The notes under the pieces: model-generated
Databases searched by the model: none
Told to the model about the DNA's origin: nothing
Seen by the model: only the letters and a program-made list of their open reading frames with translations
Translations under genes and position numbers: made by a program
Part shown: one piece after another, positions 39,164-50,509 of the stretch
Layout of the letters: each line of letters opens with the position of its first letter
How positions within the stretch are numbered: position 1 is the stretch's first letter
From: Mariniphaga sp.
GTDB taxonomy: Bacteria > Bacteroidota > Bacteroidia > Bacteroidales > Prolixibacteraceae
NCBI GenBank assembly: GCA_028702595.1
Contig: JAQVON010000005.1
Span: forward strand, 29,736 to 93,735
DNA length: 64,000 nt
Reading direction: 5' to 3'

Positions 39164-40870
39164 TTACCATCCGGGATTTTGTTTCAGCTGCCCTTCATGT
39201 TTATTGATTTCGGAAATTGGAATGGGCAGGTATTCATGTTTTCCTTTGATAAAATAGGTGCCATAATCGTCAGTTCCTGTTTGTCTTCCCAGTATCTGTA
39301 CCCAGTCAATTCCCCATTCAGGGTCAAAGCTCCAGCGAATTAAGTCGTGCCATCTCCAACCTTCCAGGGCCAGTTCCACATCTCTTTCGTGGATAATAGC
39401 TTCTTTTGTCAGAGCAGGCACATCAGGCATATCCACTCTTCTTCTCACGACATTCAGTGCATTCAATCCTTCTGTGGTGTTTTCATTTAACAGGTAGGTC
39501 ACTTCAGCAAACATGAGCAGTACATCAGAATACCGGATCATGTTCCTGTTGATGGGGTCGTTTTTCGGGGCATCTTTTTCGTAATATACCGGGAAATAAT
39601 ATTTTTTTATTCCGAATCCTCTGGAGGGGTGGGTAGCCGGATATTGGATCAGACCCCTGGAATAGGCTATTCTTTTGTTGTGGATTCCACTTCGGTATGT
39701 TGTATTTTCGTATGGACTTCCTGTTCTGAAGTCAATTCTGTCGCCATCAAAAAACAGGGTAGCGTATGCTCGTGGGTCACGTTCGAATCCGTCGGGGGCC
39801 CCTTCTGTTTCATAGGCCATGAAGAGGTCGGGATGAGCTTCATGATTTCTGTAGCTTGACGGGTGGGCGGAGAAATAGTTGACATTTAAAGCTCCTGACC
39901 ATTGCCAGCCGGGCAGGTGTCCGCTTGCAATACGTTCATCGCTGTATTGGATTTCCCAGACCGATTCGCGGTTATTTTCCGAAGGGTAGATGTTTTTTCC
40001 TGCGGGCAGATCGACATATGAAAAATTGCATAACACAGCATGGATGTAATCTTCACGGGTTTTCGGTTCTTTGGGTTGGATCAGTTCATACTGTCCTGAA
40101 TTAATCATCTCCTTAAACATATCTTTAGCCAGTTGCAGATCATGGATATCTTCAGCACTTCCTTTTTTCCCTTTTCTGACATAATAATGGTAGTGCTTAT
40201 ATAGCATGGCTTTTCCGAACATGGCCTGAGCTGCACCCTTGGTGACCCGTCCTGCATCTTCGGGAGGATATTGCATCGGCAGATAATTATTCTGAATTCC
40301 GAAAAGAAAGTCTTCAGCAAGCAGGTCCCAGAATTCCTCAGGTTTGCCGTTAGTCAGGTTTCCAATTAAATCGGTTGGGATGGAATGTTCATCATAAAAA
40401 ATGGGTTCATTATAGAGTGTTACCAGGTAAAACAAGTAAGTTCCGCGCAATGCCCTGGCTTGTGCCAGGTAATTGTTTCGCATGTCAGCTGGGAATCCTT
40501 CAATTTCGTCGCTTTCCTGGATTGCTTTTATGAATACATTGGTACGGTATAGTCCAAAATATAATGCACGCCAATTGGATGAAACGGATTCATTTGAGGC
40601 GTTGATGCTGATTTGATCCAGCCCTGTGGTCTCAAATAGTATCCGGTCATCGAATGAGTTAAATAAAAAGTGCCATTCTAATCCGAACATCCCGCGATCG
40701 GCCAGCGGTGGATACAAACTGTTTAATCCCATCCAGAAATCCTGTTGGGTTTTATAGAAGTTTTCAACTGTAAGTTGGTTTTTGTTTTCAGTTTCCAGAA
40801 AATCTTCGGAACAGGAAACAGAAAAAACCAGTAACAGGACGAAAAGTATTTTTGAAATTATTTTATTCAT
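39164..40870 (-). CDS. SusD/RagB-type outer membrane lipoprotein
   Basis: Lipobox SVSCSEDFLE; NLYLQARALRGTYLFYLVTLYNEPIF-type and RDVELALEGWRWHDLIRW motifs; C-terminal LPIPISEINKHEGQLKQNPGW. Confidence 0.95.
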   Translation of the reverse strand: MNKIISKILFVLLLVFSVSCSEDFLETENKNQLTVENFYKTQQDFWMGLNSLYPPLADRGMFGLEWHFLFNSFDDRILFETTGLDQISINASNESVSSNWRALYFGLYRTNVFIKAIQESDEIEGFPADMRNNYLAQARALRGTYLFYLVTLYNEPIFYDEHSIPTDLIGNLTNGKPEEFWDLLAEDFLFGIQNNYLPMQYPPEDAGRVTKGAAQAMFGKAMLYKHYHYYVRKGKKGSAEDIHDLQLAKDMFKEMINSGQYELIQPKEPKTREDYIHAVLCNFSYVDLPAGKNIYPSENNRESVWEIQYSDERIASGHLPGWQWSGALNVNYFSAHPSSYRNHEAHPDLFMAYETEGAPDGFERDPRAYATLFFDGDRIDFRTGSPYENTTYRSGIHNKRIAYSRGLIQYPATHPSRGFGIKKYYFPVYYEKDAPKNDPINRNMIRYSDVLLMFAEVTYLLNENTTEGLNALNVVRRRVDMPDVPALTKEAIIHERDVELALEGWRWHDLIRWSFDPEWGIDWVQILGRQTGTDDYGTYFIKGKHEYLPIPISEINKHEGQLKQNPGW

Positions 40871-40896
40871 GATATCATCTTTTTAATCGTTATCTG

Positions 40897-43800
40897 TTAA
40901 AAGTCAACCTGAACACCGAAGGTTAAAGAACGAGGAACCGGATAGGTGCCATTATCGTTACCGGGCGTTAAAGGTCCGCTAATGGTTGGCGCTTCAGGAT
41001 CCCTGCCTGAATAATCGGTTAAAGTTAATAAATTGGTTGCATTTACATATAGCCTTGCACGGGAAAGTCCGGTGCTGTCCAGAATCCATTTGGGAAGAGA
41101 GTATCCGACCTGTAGATCTTTTAATCTGAGGAAAGATCCGCTTTCCAGGAACCAGGTAGATGGCCGGTCATTTTGATTGGTATTGTTCATGTCAGCCCGG
41201 ATATATTTTTCTGATGGCCTGTCGTCGCGATAATAATTCAGGGCATAATCACGGAGTTTGTTATGTCCCATATCCTGTGAAGAGAATCCTTCGATAGCAG
41301 CCCTTAGATGGTTGTAGACTTCAAAATTTTGCATGCCATAGAAAAACAGGGAGATGTCGAAATTATGATACCAGGCTTCCAGGTTCAGGCTGTAAACAAA
41401 ATCAGGAACTGTTTTCCCGATAATCGTTCTGTCCAGGTCATTGATTGAGCCGTCATTATTCAGGTCTTTGAATTTCAGGTCGCCAGGACTTGGTTTTCCT
41501 GTTGCAGGTAAAGCATGCAGGTATTTTTCTTCTTCATTAAAATCTTCCTGTGTGATGATTCGTTCGGCTACATATCCATACATACTTCCAATGGTATGGC
41601 CCAGTGTTGTCAGGTTATTCCCCGAAAGAATATCCCCCGGAATATATTTAACTTCGTTTTTAATGGTTGTGATGTTTCCCGATATGGAATAATTGAATGC
41701 ACCTTCCATTTTGCGGTAGGTACCAATGAATTCGAATCCTCGGTTTTGGATTTCTCCCAGATTGACCCAGGGGTCACCAGCTCCGGACACCCGGCCAAAG
41801 GCTGCTGACATGGGGATTTTAACCAACAGGTCGTTTTGGTTTTTGATATAATATTCAGCACTGAATTGAACTTTGTTGTTGAACATGTTTAGATCAACTC
41901 CAAAATTTAACATTTCGGCTGCCTCCCATTTAATAGATGGATTACCAAAACTGTGGACAACATTTAACGCAGGTAACATTCGTTGTTCCATTCCAAAGAC
42001 AGGAGAGAATTGCGTGAAATTGTCGAGTAGTGATTGATATTGAAAGCTTCCTATTCCTGAGTTTCCGGTTTGTCCCCATCCAAAACGTAGTTTAAGCATG
42101 GATATTTCATCAATATCCTGTAAAAAGTCTTCATTCACTTTCCATGCACCTGATACCGAGGGAAAGGTTCCCCAACGGTTAGCCGGACCAAAACGGGAGT
42201 TTCCGTCGCGCCGGATACTTGCTGTGAGCAGGTATTTGCTGTCGTAGTCGTAAATTAACCTTCCCAGATAGGATTCGGAGGTAAATGGACTGAAATATCC
42301 CTGCACCTGGCGGCCTTCTTCGAATGACTGGCTGATCACATTCAACTGTTCATAAGGAAATCCGAGGGCTGTTGCATTGATTGAATTCCCTTCATTTTTC
42401 CGCACATGGTGAACAGCCGTTGCTGTGATGTTGTGTTTGTCAAACTGGTTACTGAAAGTGAGTTGATTTTCGAGTGAAAGGTTTATGTTTTCACTAAAAC
42501 CTTCTGTCAATTCAGCCTGTGCTTTACTTCTCACACCCATATCGAATGCGGGGTACCATAATTTAGACCTATTAAAGCTTCCCTCCACTGCCGGAGTAAT
42601 TTTATAAGTGAGCCATTTAACAGGTTTAATTTCCAGGTAAATACTAGCCAGTACATTATTGTTGAAATTCCGGTCATCGCCAATTTCCATGGGTCCTCTC
42701 GGATTGGGTTTATCATTGAATCCGGTATTCCCGACAATCTCCGTTGAACCGTCGGGCATCGTGTATTCATACGGTATTTGTGGTCCTTCAAAGCCCCCTT
42801 TATTGTTTTCATTAAACATACGCATCAAAGGGGAGTTGATTAAGGTGACCTGCCAGGCATTGCCCTCATAGGTAGTAGGGCTTTGAGAGATATTTCTGGT
42901 GATGCTTAATGTTTCCCCAATTTTAATATATTTTCCTATATTGAAATCGGAATTAGCCCGCAGTCCGAAACGGTTGGCACCTGAAGCAAGTAATATACCC
43001 TTTTCATTTGAATTGTTTAGTGAAATGGAATAATTGGAGTCGTCTCCTCCGCCTGAGATCCGGATATAGTGGTTGTTTGCCATTCCCAGCCGTGTTACTT
43101 CATCCTGCCATTTCGTGCCTTCCTGCCATCCCTCTCCGAAATACCATTGTCTGAAATGATCGTCGTAAGATACCGGAACAGCAATGTTATTCTCTTCAAG
43201 CAGAGTAGTATAAAATTCGGAATACTCATTGGCATTCATTACTTCAAATTGCTGCGGCACCCTGTTCAATGAAAAATAGCTGGATAGAGAAACTTTTGGT
43301 TTTCCTTTTTCTCCTCTTTTAGTCGTGATAATAATTACCCCGTTCGCACCATCGGCTCCATAAATAGCTGCTGCAGAGGCATCTTTTAATATTTGAATAG
43401 ATTCTATGTCAGTCGGATTCAGGTTTCCAAGTCCGCCAGTAATCACTCCGTCAATTACATAAATGGGATTGGGATTCTGGTTTATGGATCCAATCCCTCT
43501 AATTCTGATCTGTGCGCTGCTTCCCGGGCTTCCTGATTGTGAAACCATTACTCCCGGAGCCCGGCCTTGTAATGCCTTGGTGAAATTACTGGCAGGAATC
43601 CGGTTCAGCTCTTCGGAATCAACCACTGCTACGGATCCGGTCAGGTCTGTTTTTTTTACCGTACCATAGCCAATGACAACCATCTCTGAAAGCAGTACAT
43701 CGCTTTCCTGCAGCTGAACATGGATTACTGTTCGTCCTCCAATGGGTATTTCCTGATTTTCAAAACCTACAAATGAAATAAGCAAGTCTTCCTGTAACCC

Positions 43801-44022
43801 GGGAACCTGGATGGAAAAATTTCCATCTACATCTGTCACCGTTCCTATGGAAGTACCTTTGATAACAACCGTTGCTCCAACTAAGGCTTCACCAGAGGAA
43901 GCATCTGTAACCGACCCGGTGACAGTTTGCTGTCCGTATATTGCGGCTCCTTGAAGCATGATTGCCAAAAACAGCAACAGTATCTTCAATTTAAGTCCTT
44001 TTTTCATAGTTATAGTATTCAT
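40897..44022 (-). CDS. SusC/RagA-type TonB-linked outer membrane protein (no STN domain)
   Basis: Carboxypeptidase-like domain, VIGYGTVKKTDLTGSVAVVDSEEL plug; adjacent SusD. Confidence 0.95.
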   Translation of the reverse strand: MNTITMKKGLKLKILLLFLAIMLQGAAIYGQQTVTGSVTDASSGEALVGATVVIKGTSIGTVTDVDGNFSIQVPGLQEDLLISFVGFENQEIPIGGRTVIHVQLQESDVLLSEMVVIGYGTVKKTDLTGSVAVVDSEELNRIPASNFTKALQGRAPGVMVSQSGSPGSSAQIRIRGIGSINQNPNPIYVIDGVITGGLGNLNPTDIESIQILKDASAAAIYGADGANGVIIITTKRGEKGKPKVSLSSYFSLNRVPQQFEVMNANEYSEFYTTLLEENNIAVPVSYDDHFRQWYFGEGWQEGTKWQDEVTRLGMANNHYIRISGGGDDSNYSISLNNSNEKGILLASGANRFGLRANSDFNIGKYIKIGETLSITRNISQSPTTYEGNAWQVTLINSPLMRMFNENNKGGFEGPQIPYEYTMPDGSTEIVGNTGFNDKPNPRGPMEIGDDRNFNNNVLASIYLEIKPVKWLTYKITPAVEGSFNRSKLWYPAFDMGVRSKAQAELTEGFSENINLSLENQLTFSNQFDKHNITATAVHHVRKNEGNSINATALGFPYEQLNVISQSFEEGRQVQGYFSPFTSESYLGRLIYDYDSKYLLTASIRRDGNSRFGPANRWGTFPSVSGAWKVNEDFLQDIDEISMLKLRFGWGQTGNSGIGSFQYQSLLDNFTQFSPVFGMEQRMLPALNVVHSFGNPSIKWEAAEMLNFGVDLNMFNNKVQFSAEYYIKNQNDLLVKIPMSAAFGRVSGAGDPWVNLGEIQNRGFEFIGTYRKMEGAFNYSISGNITTIKNEVKYIPGDILSGNNLTTLGHTIGSMYGYVAERIITQEDFNEEEKYLHALPATGKPSPGDLKFKDLNNDGSINDLDRTIIGKTVPDFVYSLNLEAWYHNFDISLFFYGMQNFEVYNHLRAAIEGFSSQDMGHNKLRDYALNYYRDDRPSEKYIRADMNNTNQNDRPSTWFLESGSFLRLKDLQVGYSLPKWILDSTGLSRARLYVNATNLLTLTDYSGRDPEAPTISGPLTPGNDNGTYPVPRSLTFGVQVDF

Positions 44023-44295
44023 TATTAATCATTTTTTTGCCAAACATATTTTTAAGTTTTTGCTAAGCTTTTTTTGCTGAATCCTAATTTCCTTGTTTTG
44101 TTTGTTGAATGGATTTATATGATCGTAAAGGAATTGTTCGGATGCAAAAAATGCACGTGCATCAGATCATCCTTCCCTGTTATTTTTACACACATTTCCC
44201 GGGCAATTTTTTTCATATAAAAATGGAGGCAAATTTGAGTTTGGTTTACTTCTCCCGGGTTACACCGTATGGTTGAAAATGGGTTGAATTCCTAT

Positions 44296-44333
44296 AAAAC
44301 ACAGGCTATCTTGGTTTAGATAGCCTGTGTTTT
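44296..44333 (-). terminator. Strong intrinsic terminator-like hairpin
   Basis: AAAACACAGGCTATCT-TGGTTT-AGATAGCCTGTGTTTT, 16-bp perfect stem just beyond the stop at 44340. Confidence 0.85.
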
Positions 44334-44339
44334 AAATTA

Positions 44340-46442
44340 TTAATATTTAACTATTTTGGTTGTTTTCAGCTCTTTATTGACGCGAACGAGGTAAATCCCT
44401 TTCTGCATTTCCTGGATAGAGAGCTTGTTCACGTTTTTCGCTGTTTTCATGCGAACACCTAAAACGCTGTATATTTCAAGATCAACAGGCTGGCCGCCTC
44501 TAACGTATAGTATTCCATCGTGTACATAAACATTGGTTTTCGGTGGAGTTTTTAAACTATTTGTGCTGGTACCGAAGTCCAGGGTGAGGAGTCCGCTGTA
44601 ATAGTTTGAAGCGTATCCGTTATTTTTGTCGGCTGACCAGAAGTATTCCACGTTGGCATCATCTTTTTTCGCGCATGATTTCACATCGAAAGCAAATGTT
44701 TCACCCACTTTGAGTGCATTTCTTTCACCTGCCAGGTTGGATGGATCTTTTGGGTAGGAGAGTGCACCATCGAGTGACATCACAAGTACTGCCCGGATCA
44801 CCCCGTCGGTTTCATCCCAGAAGTGATCTGCATCGAGCATGGCTTCCAAGCCGGCTTCATTGGCTCCCCAGTTTCCTTCGTAATAATCTTTGAAGTCTCG
44901 TTTGGTCACTCCCATTGAACCTGCATACTCAGTAACGAATCCGTTGTCAAACACTGCTTTCCCGCCACCAAGTTCAACGGATCTTGCATAGGCCATATTT
45001 TGATATGCCACCACCAGGTCTTTTTCGCTAAAGGTTTTATCGGCAGTGCTGTCGGATGCTGCAGCAAAGGTGGGTTCATGGCGCAACGGACTGGTAGGCT
45101 GGGCCATAATTTCAAATTTTCTCGAAGTGGCATCGGCCAGTCCGTTCGTATCGAAGTACTTCAACAGCAGATAGAAATTGGCTCCGTCGTGAACTGCTTT
45201 CCAGGATGCACCAAAGGTTGCATCTCCATCCAGGTCAAACAGGTCTCCACCATCCACATTGGTTGGATTGGCCACCAGGTTTTCTTCACCCAGCAAATCC
45301 CAGGTAGCGTCGAAAGAAGCCACATCGGAAACCGGAGTCCAGGATGACGGTGCTTTGAAAACTGTCACTTCAGGGTTGTTGTAGGGCTGGGAGGCATAGC
45401 CGGTAACATCCGGATAGTCAGGTTCAGCTGGCCAGTTTACCCAGGAAACCCCGTGAATGATAAAATCTGCTGCAGGTTCTTCTCCAATAGCTGTCGGGGA
45501 CAGGGTGAGATGCCCGCTGTAATAGTTTGAAGCGTATCCGTTATTTTTGTCGGCTGACCAGAAGTATTCCACGTTGGCATCATCTTTTTTCGCGCATGAT
45601 TTCACATCGAAAGCAAATGTTTCACCCACTTTGAGTGCATTTCTTTCACCTGCCAGGTTGGATGGATCTTTTGGGTAGGAGAGTGCACCATCGAGTGACA
45701 TCACAAGTACTGCCCGGATCACCCCGTCGGTTTCATCCCAGAAGTGATCTGCATCGAGCATGGCTTCCAAGCCGGCTTCATTGGCTCCCCAGTTTCCTTC
45801 GTAATAATCTTTGAAGTCTCGTTTGGTCACTCCCATTGAACCTGCATACTCAGTAACGAATCCGTTGTCAAACACTGCTTTCCCGCCACCAAGTTCAACG
45901 GATCTTGCATAGGCCATATTTTGATATGCCACCACCAGGTCTTTTTCGCTAAAGGTTTTATCGGCAGTGCTGTCGGATGCTGCAGCAAAGGTGGGTTCAT
46001 GGCGCAACGGACTGGTAGGCTGGGCCATAATTTCAAATTTTCTCGAAGTGGCATCGGCCAGTCCGTTCGTATCGAAGTACTTCAACAGCAGATAGAAATT
46101 GGCTCCGTCGTGAACTGCTTTCCAGGATGCACCAAAGGTTGCATCTCCATCCAGGTCAAACAGGTCTCCACCATCCACATTGGTTGGATTGGCCACCAGG
46201 TTTTCTTCACCCAGCAAATCCCAGGTAGCGTCGAAAGAAGCCACATCGGAAACCGGAGTCCAGGATGACGGTGCTTTGAAAACTGTCACTTCAGGGTTGT
46301 TGTAGGGCTGGGAGGCATAGCCGGTAACATCCGGATAGTCAGGTTCAGCTGGCCAGTTTACCCAGGAAACCCCGTGAATGGTCTGTGCATAGGACCAAAA
46401 TGTAAAAACAGTCAGAATGAATAATAAGGAAAATTTTCTCAT
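44340..46442 (-). CDS. Secreted T9SS-sorted protein with two identical ~289-aa CBM9/DOMON-like modules
   Basis: Signal peptide, two copies of HGVSWVNWPAEPDYPDV...NNGYASNYYSG, C-terminal type A sorting domain (QKGIYLVRVNKELKTTKIVKY). Confidence 0.85.
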   Translation of the reverse strand: MRKFSLLFILTVFTFWSYAQTIHGVSWVNWPAEPDYPDVTGYASQPYNNPEVTVFKAPSSWTPVSDVASFDATWDLLGEENLVANPTNVDGGDLFDLDGDATFGASWKAVHDGANFYLLLKYFDTNGLADATSRKFEIMAQPTSPLRHEPTFAAASDSTADKTFSEKDLVVAYQNMAYARSVELGGGKAVFDNGFVTEYAGSMGVTKRDFKDYYEGNWGANEAGLEAMLDADHFWDETDGVIRAVLVMSLDGALSYPKDPSNLAGERNALKVGETFAFDVKSCAKKDDANVEYFWSADKNNGYASNYYSGHLTLSPTAIGEEPAADFIIHGVSWVNWPAEPDYPDVTGYASQPYNNPEVTVFKAPSSWTPVSDVASFDATWDLLGEENLVANPTNVDGGDLFDLDGDATFGASWKAVHDGANFYLLLKYFDTNGLADATSRKFEIMAQPTSPLRHEPTFAAASDSTADKTFSEKDLVVAYQNMAYARSVELGGGKAVFDNGFVTEYAGSMGVTKRDFKDYYEGNWGANEAGLEAMLDADHFWDETDGVIRAVLVMSLDGALSYPKDPSNLAGERNALKVGETFAFDVKSCAKKDDANVEYFWSADKNNGYASNYYSGLLTLDFGTSTNSLKTPPKTNVYVHDGILYVRGGQPVDLEIYSVLGVRMKTAKNVNKLSIQEMQKGIYLVRVNKELKTTKIVKY
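44593..45459. repeat. 867-bp perfect direct repeat, copy A
   Basis: Base-for-base match by eye to 45514-46380 (offset 921 bp). Confidence 0.9.
45514..46380. repeat. 867-bp perfect direct repeat, copy B
   Basis: Base-for-base match by eye to 44593-45459; 54 bp separate the copies. Confidence 0.9.
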
Positions 46443-46570
46443 AATAATTAGTTTTTAGTTGTTAAATATTATTTCTCTTAGAAACGAGATGCACACCGAA
46501 CTAAAAACCCTGTATAAGGAACCGGAAAATTAATGAAGATTTTTTGTGACACCCCCAATAGGCATTGGGA

Positions 46571-47167
46571 TTATCCCAAATAAATGGACAGAAGGGGAAG
46601 AAGGATCTGTGGAATATAATCTTTCAGGTATTTTCTTAACGAAAGGAGAGCTTTAGCCATGTGCATTTCAACTGTTTTTACTGAAAGACCCATAATTTCA
46701 GCAATTTCATTGTTCTTTTTTTCTTCGTACCTTTTAAGCATAAACGTTGCTTTCTGCTGCGGAGGTAACCGGTCAATTCCTTCTTTAATTTTTTTCCCTA
46801 AATCACTGATCATGAGAAGGTCGGAGGGTAGTTCGATTCCTGTGTTGTGAATGATTCCAACTTCCTTCTTCCCCGGATGATCTTCCAGTAATACAATTTT
46901 TTTGTTCTTACGTAAATAGTTGAGTGAATTTTTGCAAACGGCATGAAATAAATAAGATTTTAGCGAAATTGTTATATCTAGTTTTTTCCGTTTTTCCCAA
47001 ATGTTGAAAAATGTTTCAGATACAATGTCCTCTGCCAAATCGTTGCGTGAAAGATAACGCCTGGCATAATGGCAAAGGGGTACATAATACTCTTTGAACA
47101 GATGGATATACATCGCTTCATCCCCTTGCCTGAGTCTTGTAATTATTTCCTGTTCCTCTTTATTCAT
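46571..47167 (-). CDS. ECF-type RNA polymerase sigma factor (Bacteroidota family)
   Basis: LAEDIVSETFFNIWEKRKKLDITISLKSYLFHAVCKNSLNYLRKNKK and HTH NNEIAEIMGLSVKTVEMHMAKALLSLRKYL. Start set at MNKEEQ. Confidence 0.92.
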   Translation of the reverse strand: MNKEEQEIITRLRQGDEAMYIHLFKEYYVPLCHYARRYLSRNDLAEDIVSETFFNIWEKRKKLDITISLKSYLFHAVCKNSLNYLRKNKKIVLLEDHPGKKEVGIIHNTGIELPSDLLMISDLGKKIKEGIDRLPPQQKATFMLKRYEEKKNNEIAEIMGLSVKTVEMHMAKALLSLRKYLKDYIPQILLPLLSIYLG

Positions 47168-47424
47168 AAAGGTAGTGCGAATATACAATTTTTTAAAAAT
47201 CTGTTGATGTGAAACCGATATTTCCTTCGTTATGATGCTACACTCAGAATAACGGTTTCTGGCTGTTCAGTGCTAAAAGACAATGCTCATTAGCTTAAAT
47301 ATTAATTAAGCTTATAGAATGAATAATCAGGAATACTTTCAAAAAATTATCTTTGCCATTCAATAGCAGTCGAAATACAGAAAGATTCACTTTGATTGTT
47401 TTATGATCCGAAATACTTTTATAA

Positions 47425-49092
<1,668 letters not shown>

Positions 49093-49138
49093 CCGACACT
49101 CTGTTTTTCGATGGAAGAGATTCTCTTTAAAGGTTATG

Positions 49139-49169
49139 ATCACCGGCTTAGGAAAGCCGGTGATTTTTA
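49139..49169. terminator. Terminator-like hairpin between convergent pgi and dapL
   Basis: ATCACCGGCT-TAGGAA-AGCCGGTGATTTTTAA; overlaps the last codons of dapL (ends 49148). Confidence 0.75.
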
Positions 49170-50374
49170 ATTCGGCTCATGGCTTCGATGGTGCTGTTTC
49201 GGTCGGCAAAGGCGGAGAAACGGAAATATCCTTCACCGGCAGGACCAAATCCCGATCCGGGTGTTCCAACCACATTGATTTCATGAAGCAGGATGTCGAA
49301 AAAGTCCCAGGAAGGCATGTCGTTTTTTGTTTTTACCCAGATGTAGGGGGCATTCATCCCTCCAAAAACTTCGTAGCCAGCTGCGGAAAGACTTTCTTTC
49401 ATAATCCGCGCATTTTCAAGATAGTAGGTGATAACTTCAGCAACCTCTTTCTTGCCCTGTTCTGTATAGATCGCTGCTGCAGCTTTTTGAACCGGATACG
49501 ATACCCCATTGAATTTCGTAGAATGTCGACGGTTCCAGAGTGATTTAACCGAATGGGCTTTCCCTGTTGAATCATAAGCTTTCAGTTCTTCCGGGATGAT
49601 CGTAAAAGCACATCGCGTACCGGTAAAACCGGCAGTTTTGGAAAAACTCCTGAACTCAATGGCTACTTCCTTTGCACCCTCAATTTCGTAAATGGAATGT
49701 GGAATCCCTTCTTCAGTAATAAAAGCCTCGTATGCTGCATCGTACAAAATGATGCTTTTGTTTTTACGTGCATAGTCCACCCATTTTTTTAACTCTTCTT
49801 TGGTGGCTACTGTGCCGGTTGGATTGTTTGGATAACAAAGGAAAATTAAGTCAGGTGTTTCTGCTGGCAGATCGGGAATAAAACCATTTTTTCGGGTGCA
49901 GGGCATATAAATAATTCCCTCGTAATATCCTGAATTATAATTGCCGGTTTTTCCTGCCATAACAGTTGTATCGGCATAAACCGGGTATACCGGGTCGCAA
50001 ATAGCTATTTTATTGTTGTGGCCAAAAATTTCCTGGATGTTTCCGGTATCACATTTTGAACCATCGGAGATGAAAATATCTGCTGCTGATATATCAATGC
50101 TTTTGCTCAGGTAATCATTTTTTGCAATCGCTTCGCGTAAGAAGCCATACCCCTGTTCAGGGCCATACCCCCTGAATGTGTTTGCTTGAGCCATTTCGTC
50201 CACTCCCTCATGAAATGCCTGGATCACACTTGGCACCAGCGGCCGGGTAACGTCTCCGATACCCATTTTAATTACTTTTTTACCGGGGTGAGATGCCATG
50301 TAATCGTTCACCCTTCTTCCTATTTCCGGGAAAAGATATCCTGCCTGAAGCTTCAGGTAATTTTCATTAATTTT
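49148..50374 (-). CDS. dapL: LL-diaminopimelate aminotransferase
   Basis: [60 protein letters not shown]. Start set near [12 protein letters not shown]. Confidence 0.93.
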   Translation of the reverse strand, partial: KINENYLKLQAGYLFPEIGRRVNDYMASHPGKKVIKMGIGDVTRPLVPSVIQAFHEGVDEMAQANTFRGYGPEQGYGFLREAIAKNDYLSKSIDISAADIFISDGSKCDTGNIQEIFGHNNKIAICDPVYPVYADTTVMAGKTGNYNSGYYEGIIYMPCTRKNGFIPDLPAETPDLIFLCYPNNPTGTVATKEELKKWVDYARKNKSIILYDAAYEAFITEEGIPHSIYEIEGAKEVAIEFRSFSKTAGFTGTRCAFTIIPEELKAYDSTGKAHSVKSLWNRRHSTKFNGVSYPVQKAAAAIYTEQGKKEVAEVITYYLENARIMKESLSAAGYEVFGGMNAPYIWVKTKNDMPSWDFFDILLHEINVVGTPGSGFGPAGEGYFRFSAFADRNSTIEAMSRIKNHRLS

Positions 50375-50509
50375 TGCCATGTTATTATTGTATTTGATCT
50401 TTCCTGTATATACATGCAAAGTTAAAAATAAATTGAAGGGTAAAGAATTCGTTGAACTATTCCAGGGAAAATTGATTGATGTTTAATACTTTTGTAAAAT
50501 TAAATACGT

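Noticed and set aside
45000-46268. Two identical 115-aa plus-strand ORFs (and two identical 75-aa minus-strand ORFs)
   Set aside because: They are out-of-frame products of the 867-bp perfect repeat in the T9SS gene, not independent genes.
44593-46380. Possible CRISPR-like or short tandem array
   Set aside because: There are only two long coding repeats; no short regularly spaced repeats and no cas genes anywhere in the window.
47291-47313. AT-rich palindrome TAGCTTAAATATTAATTAAGCTTA upstream of pgi
   Set aside because: Short, AT-rich and expected by chance in such intergenic DNA; not enough for an operator call.
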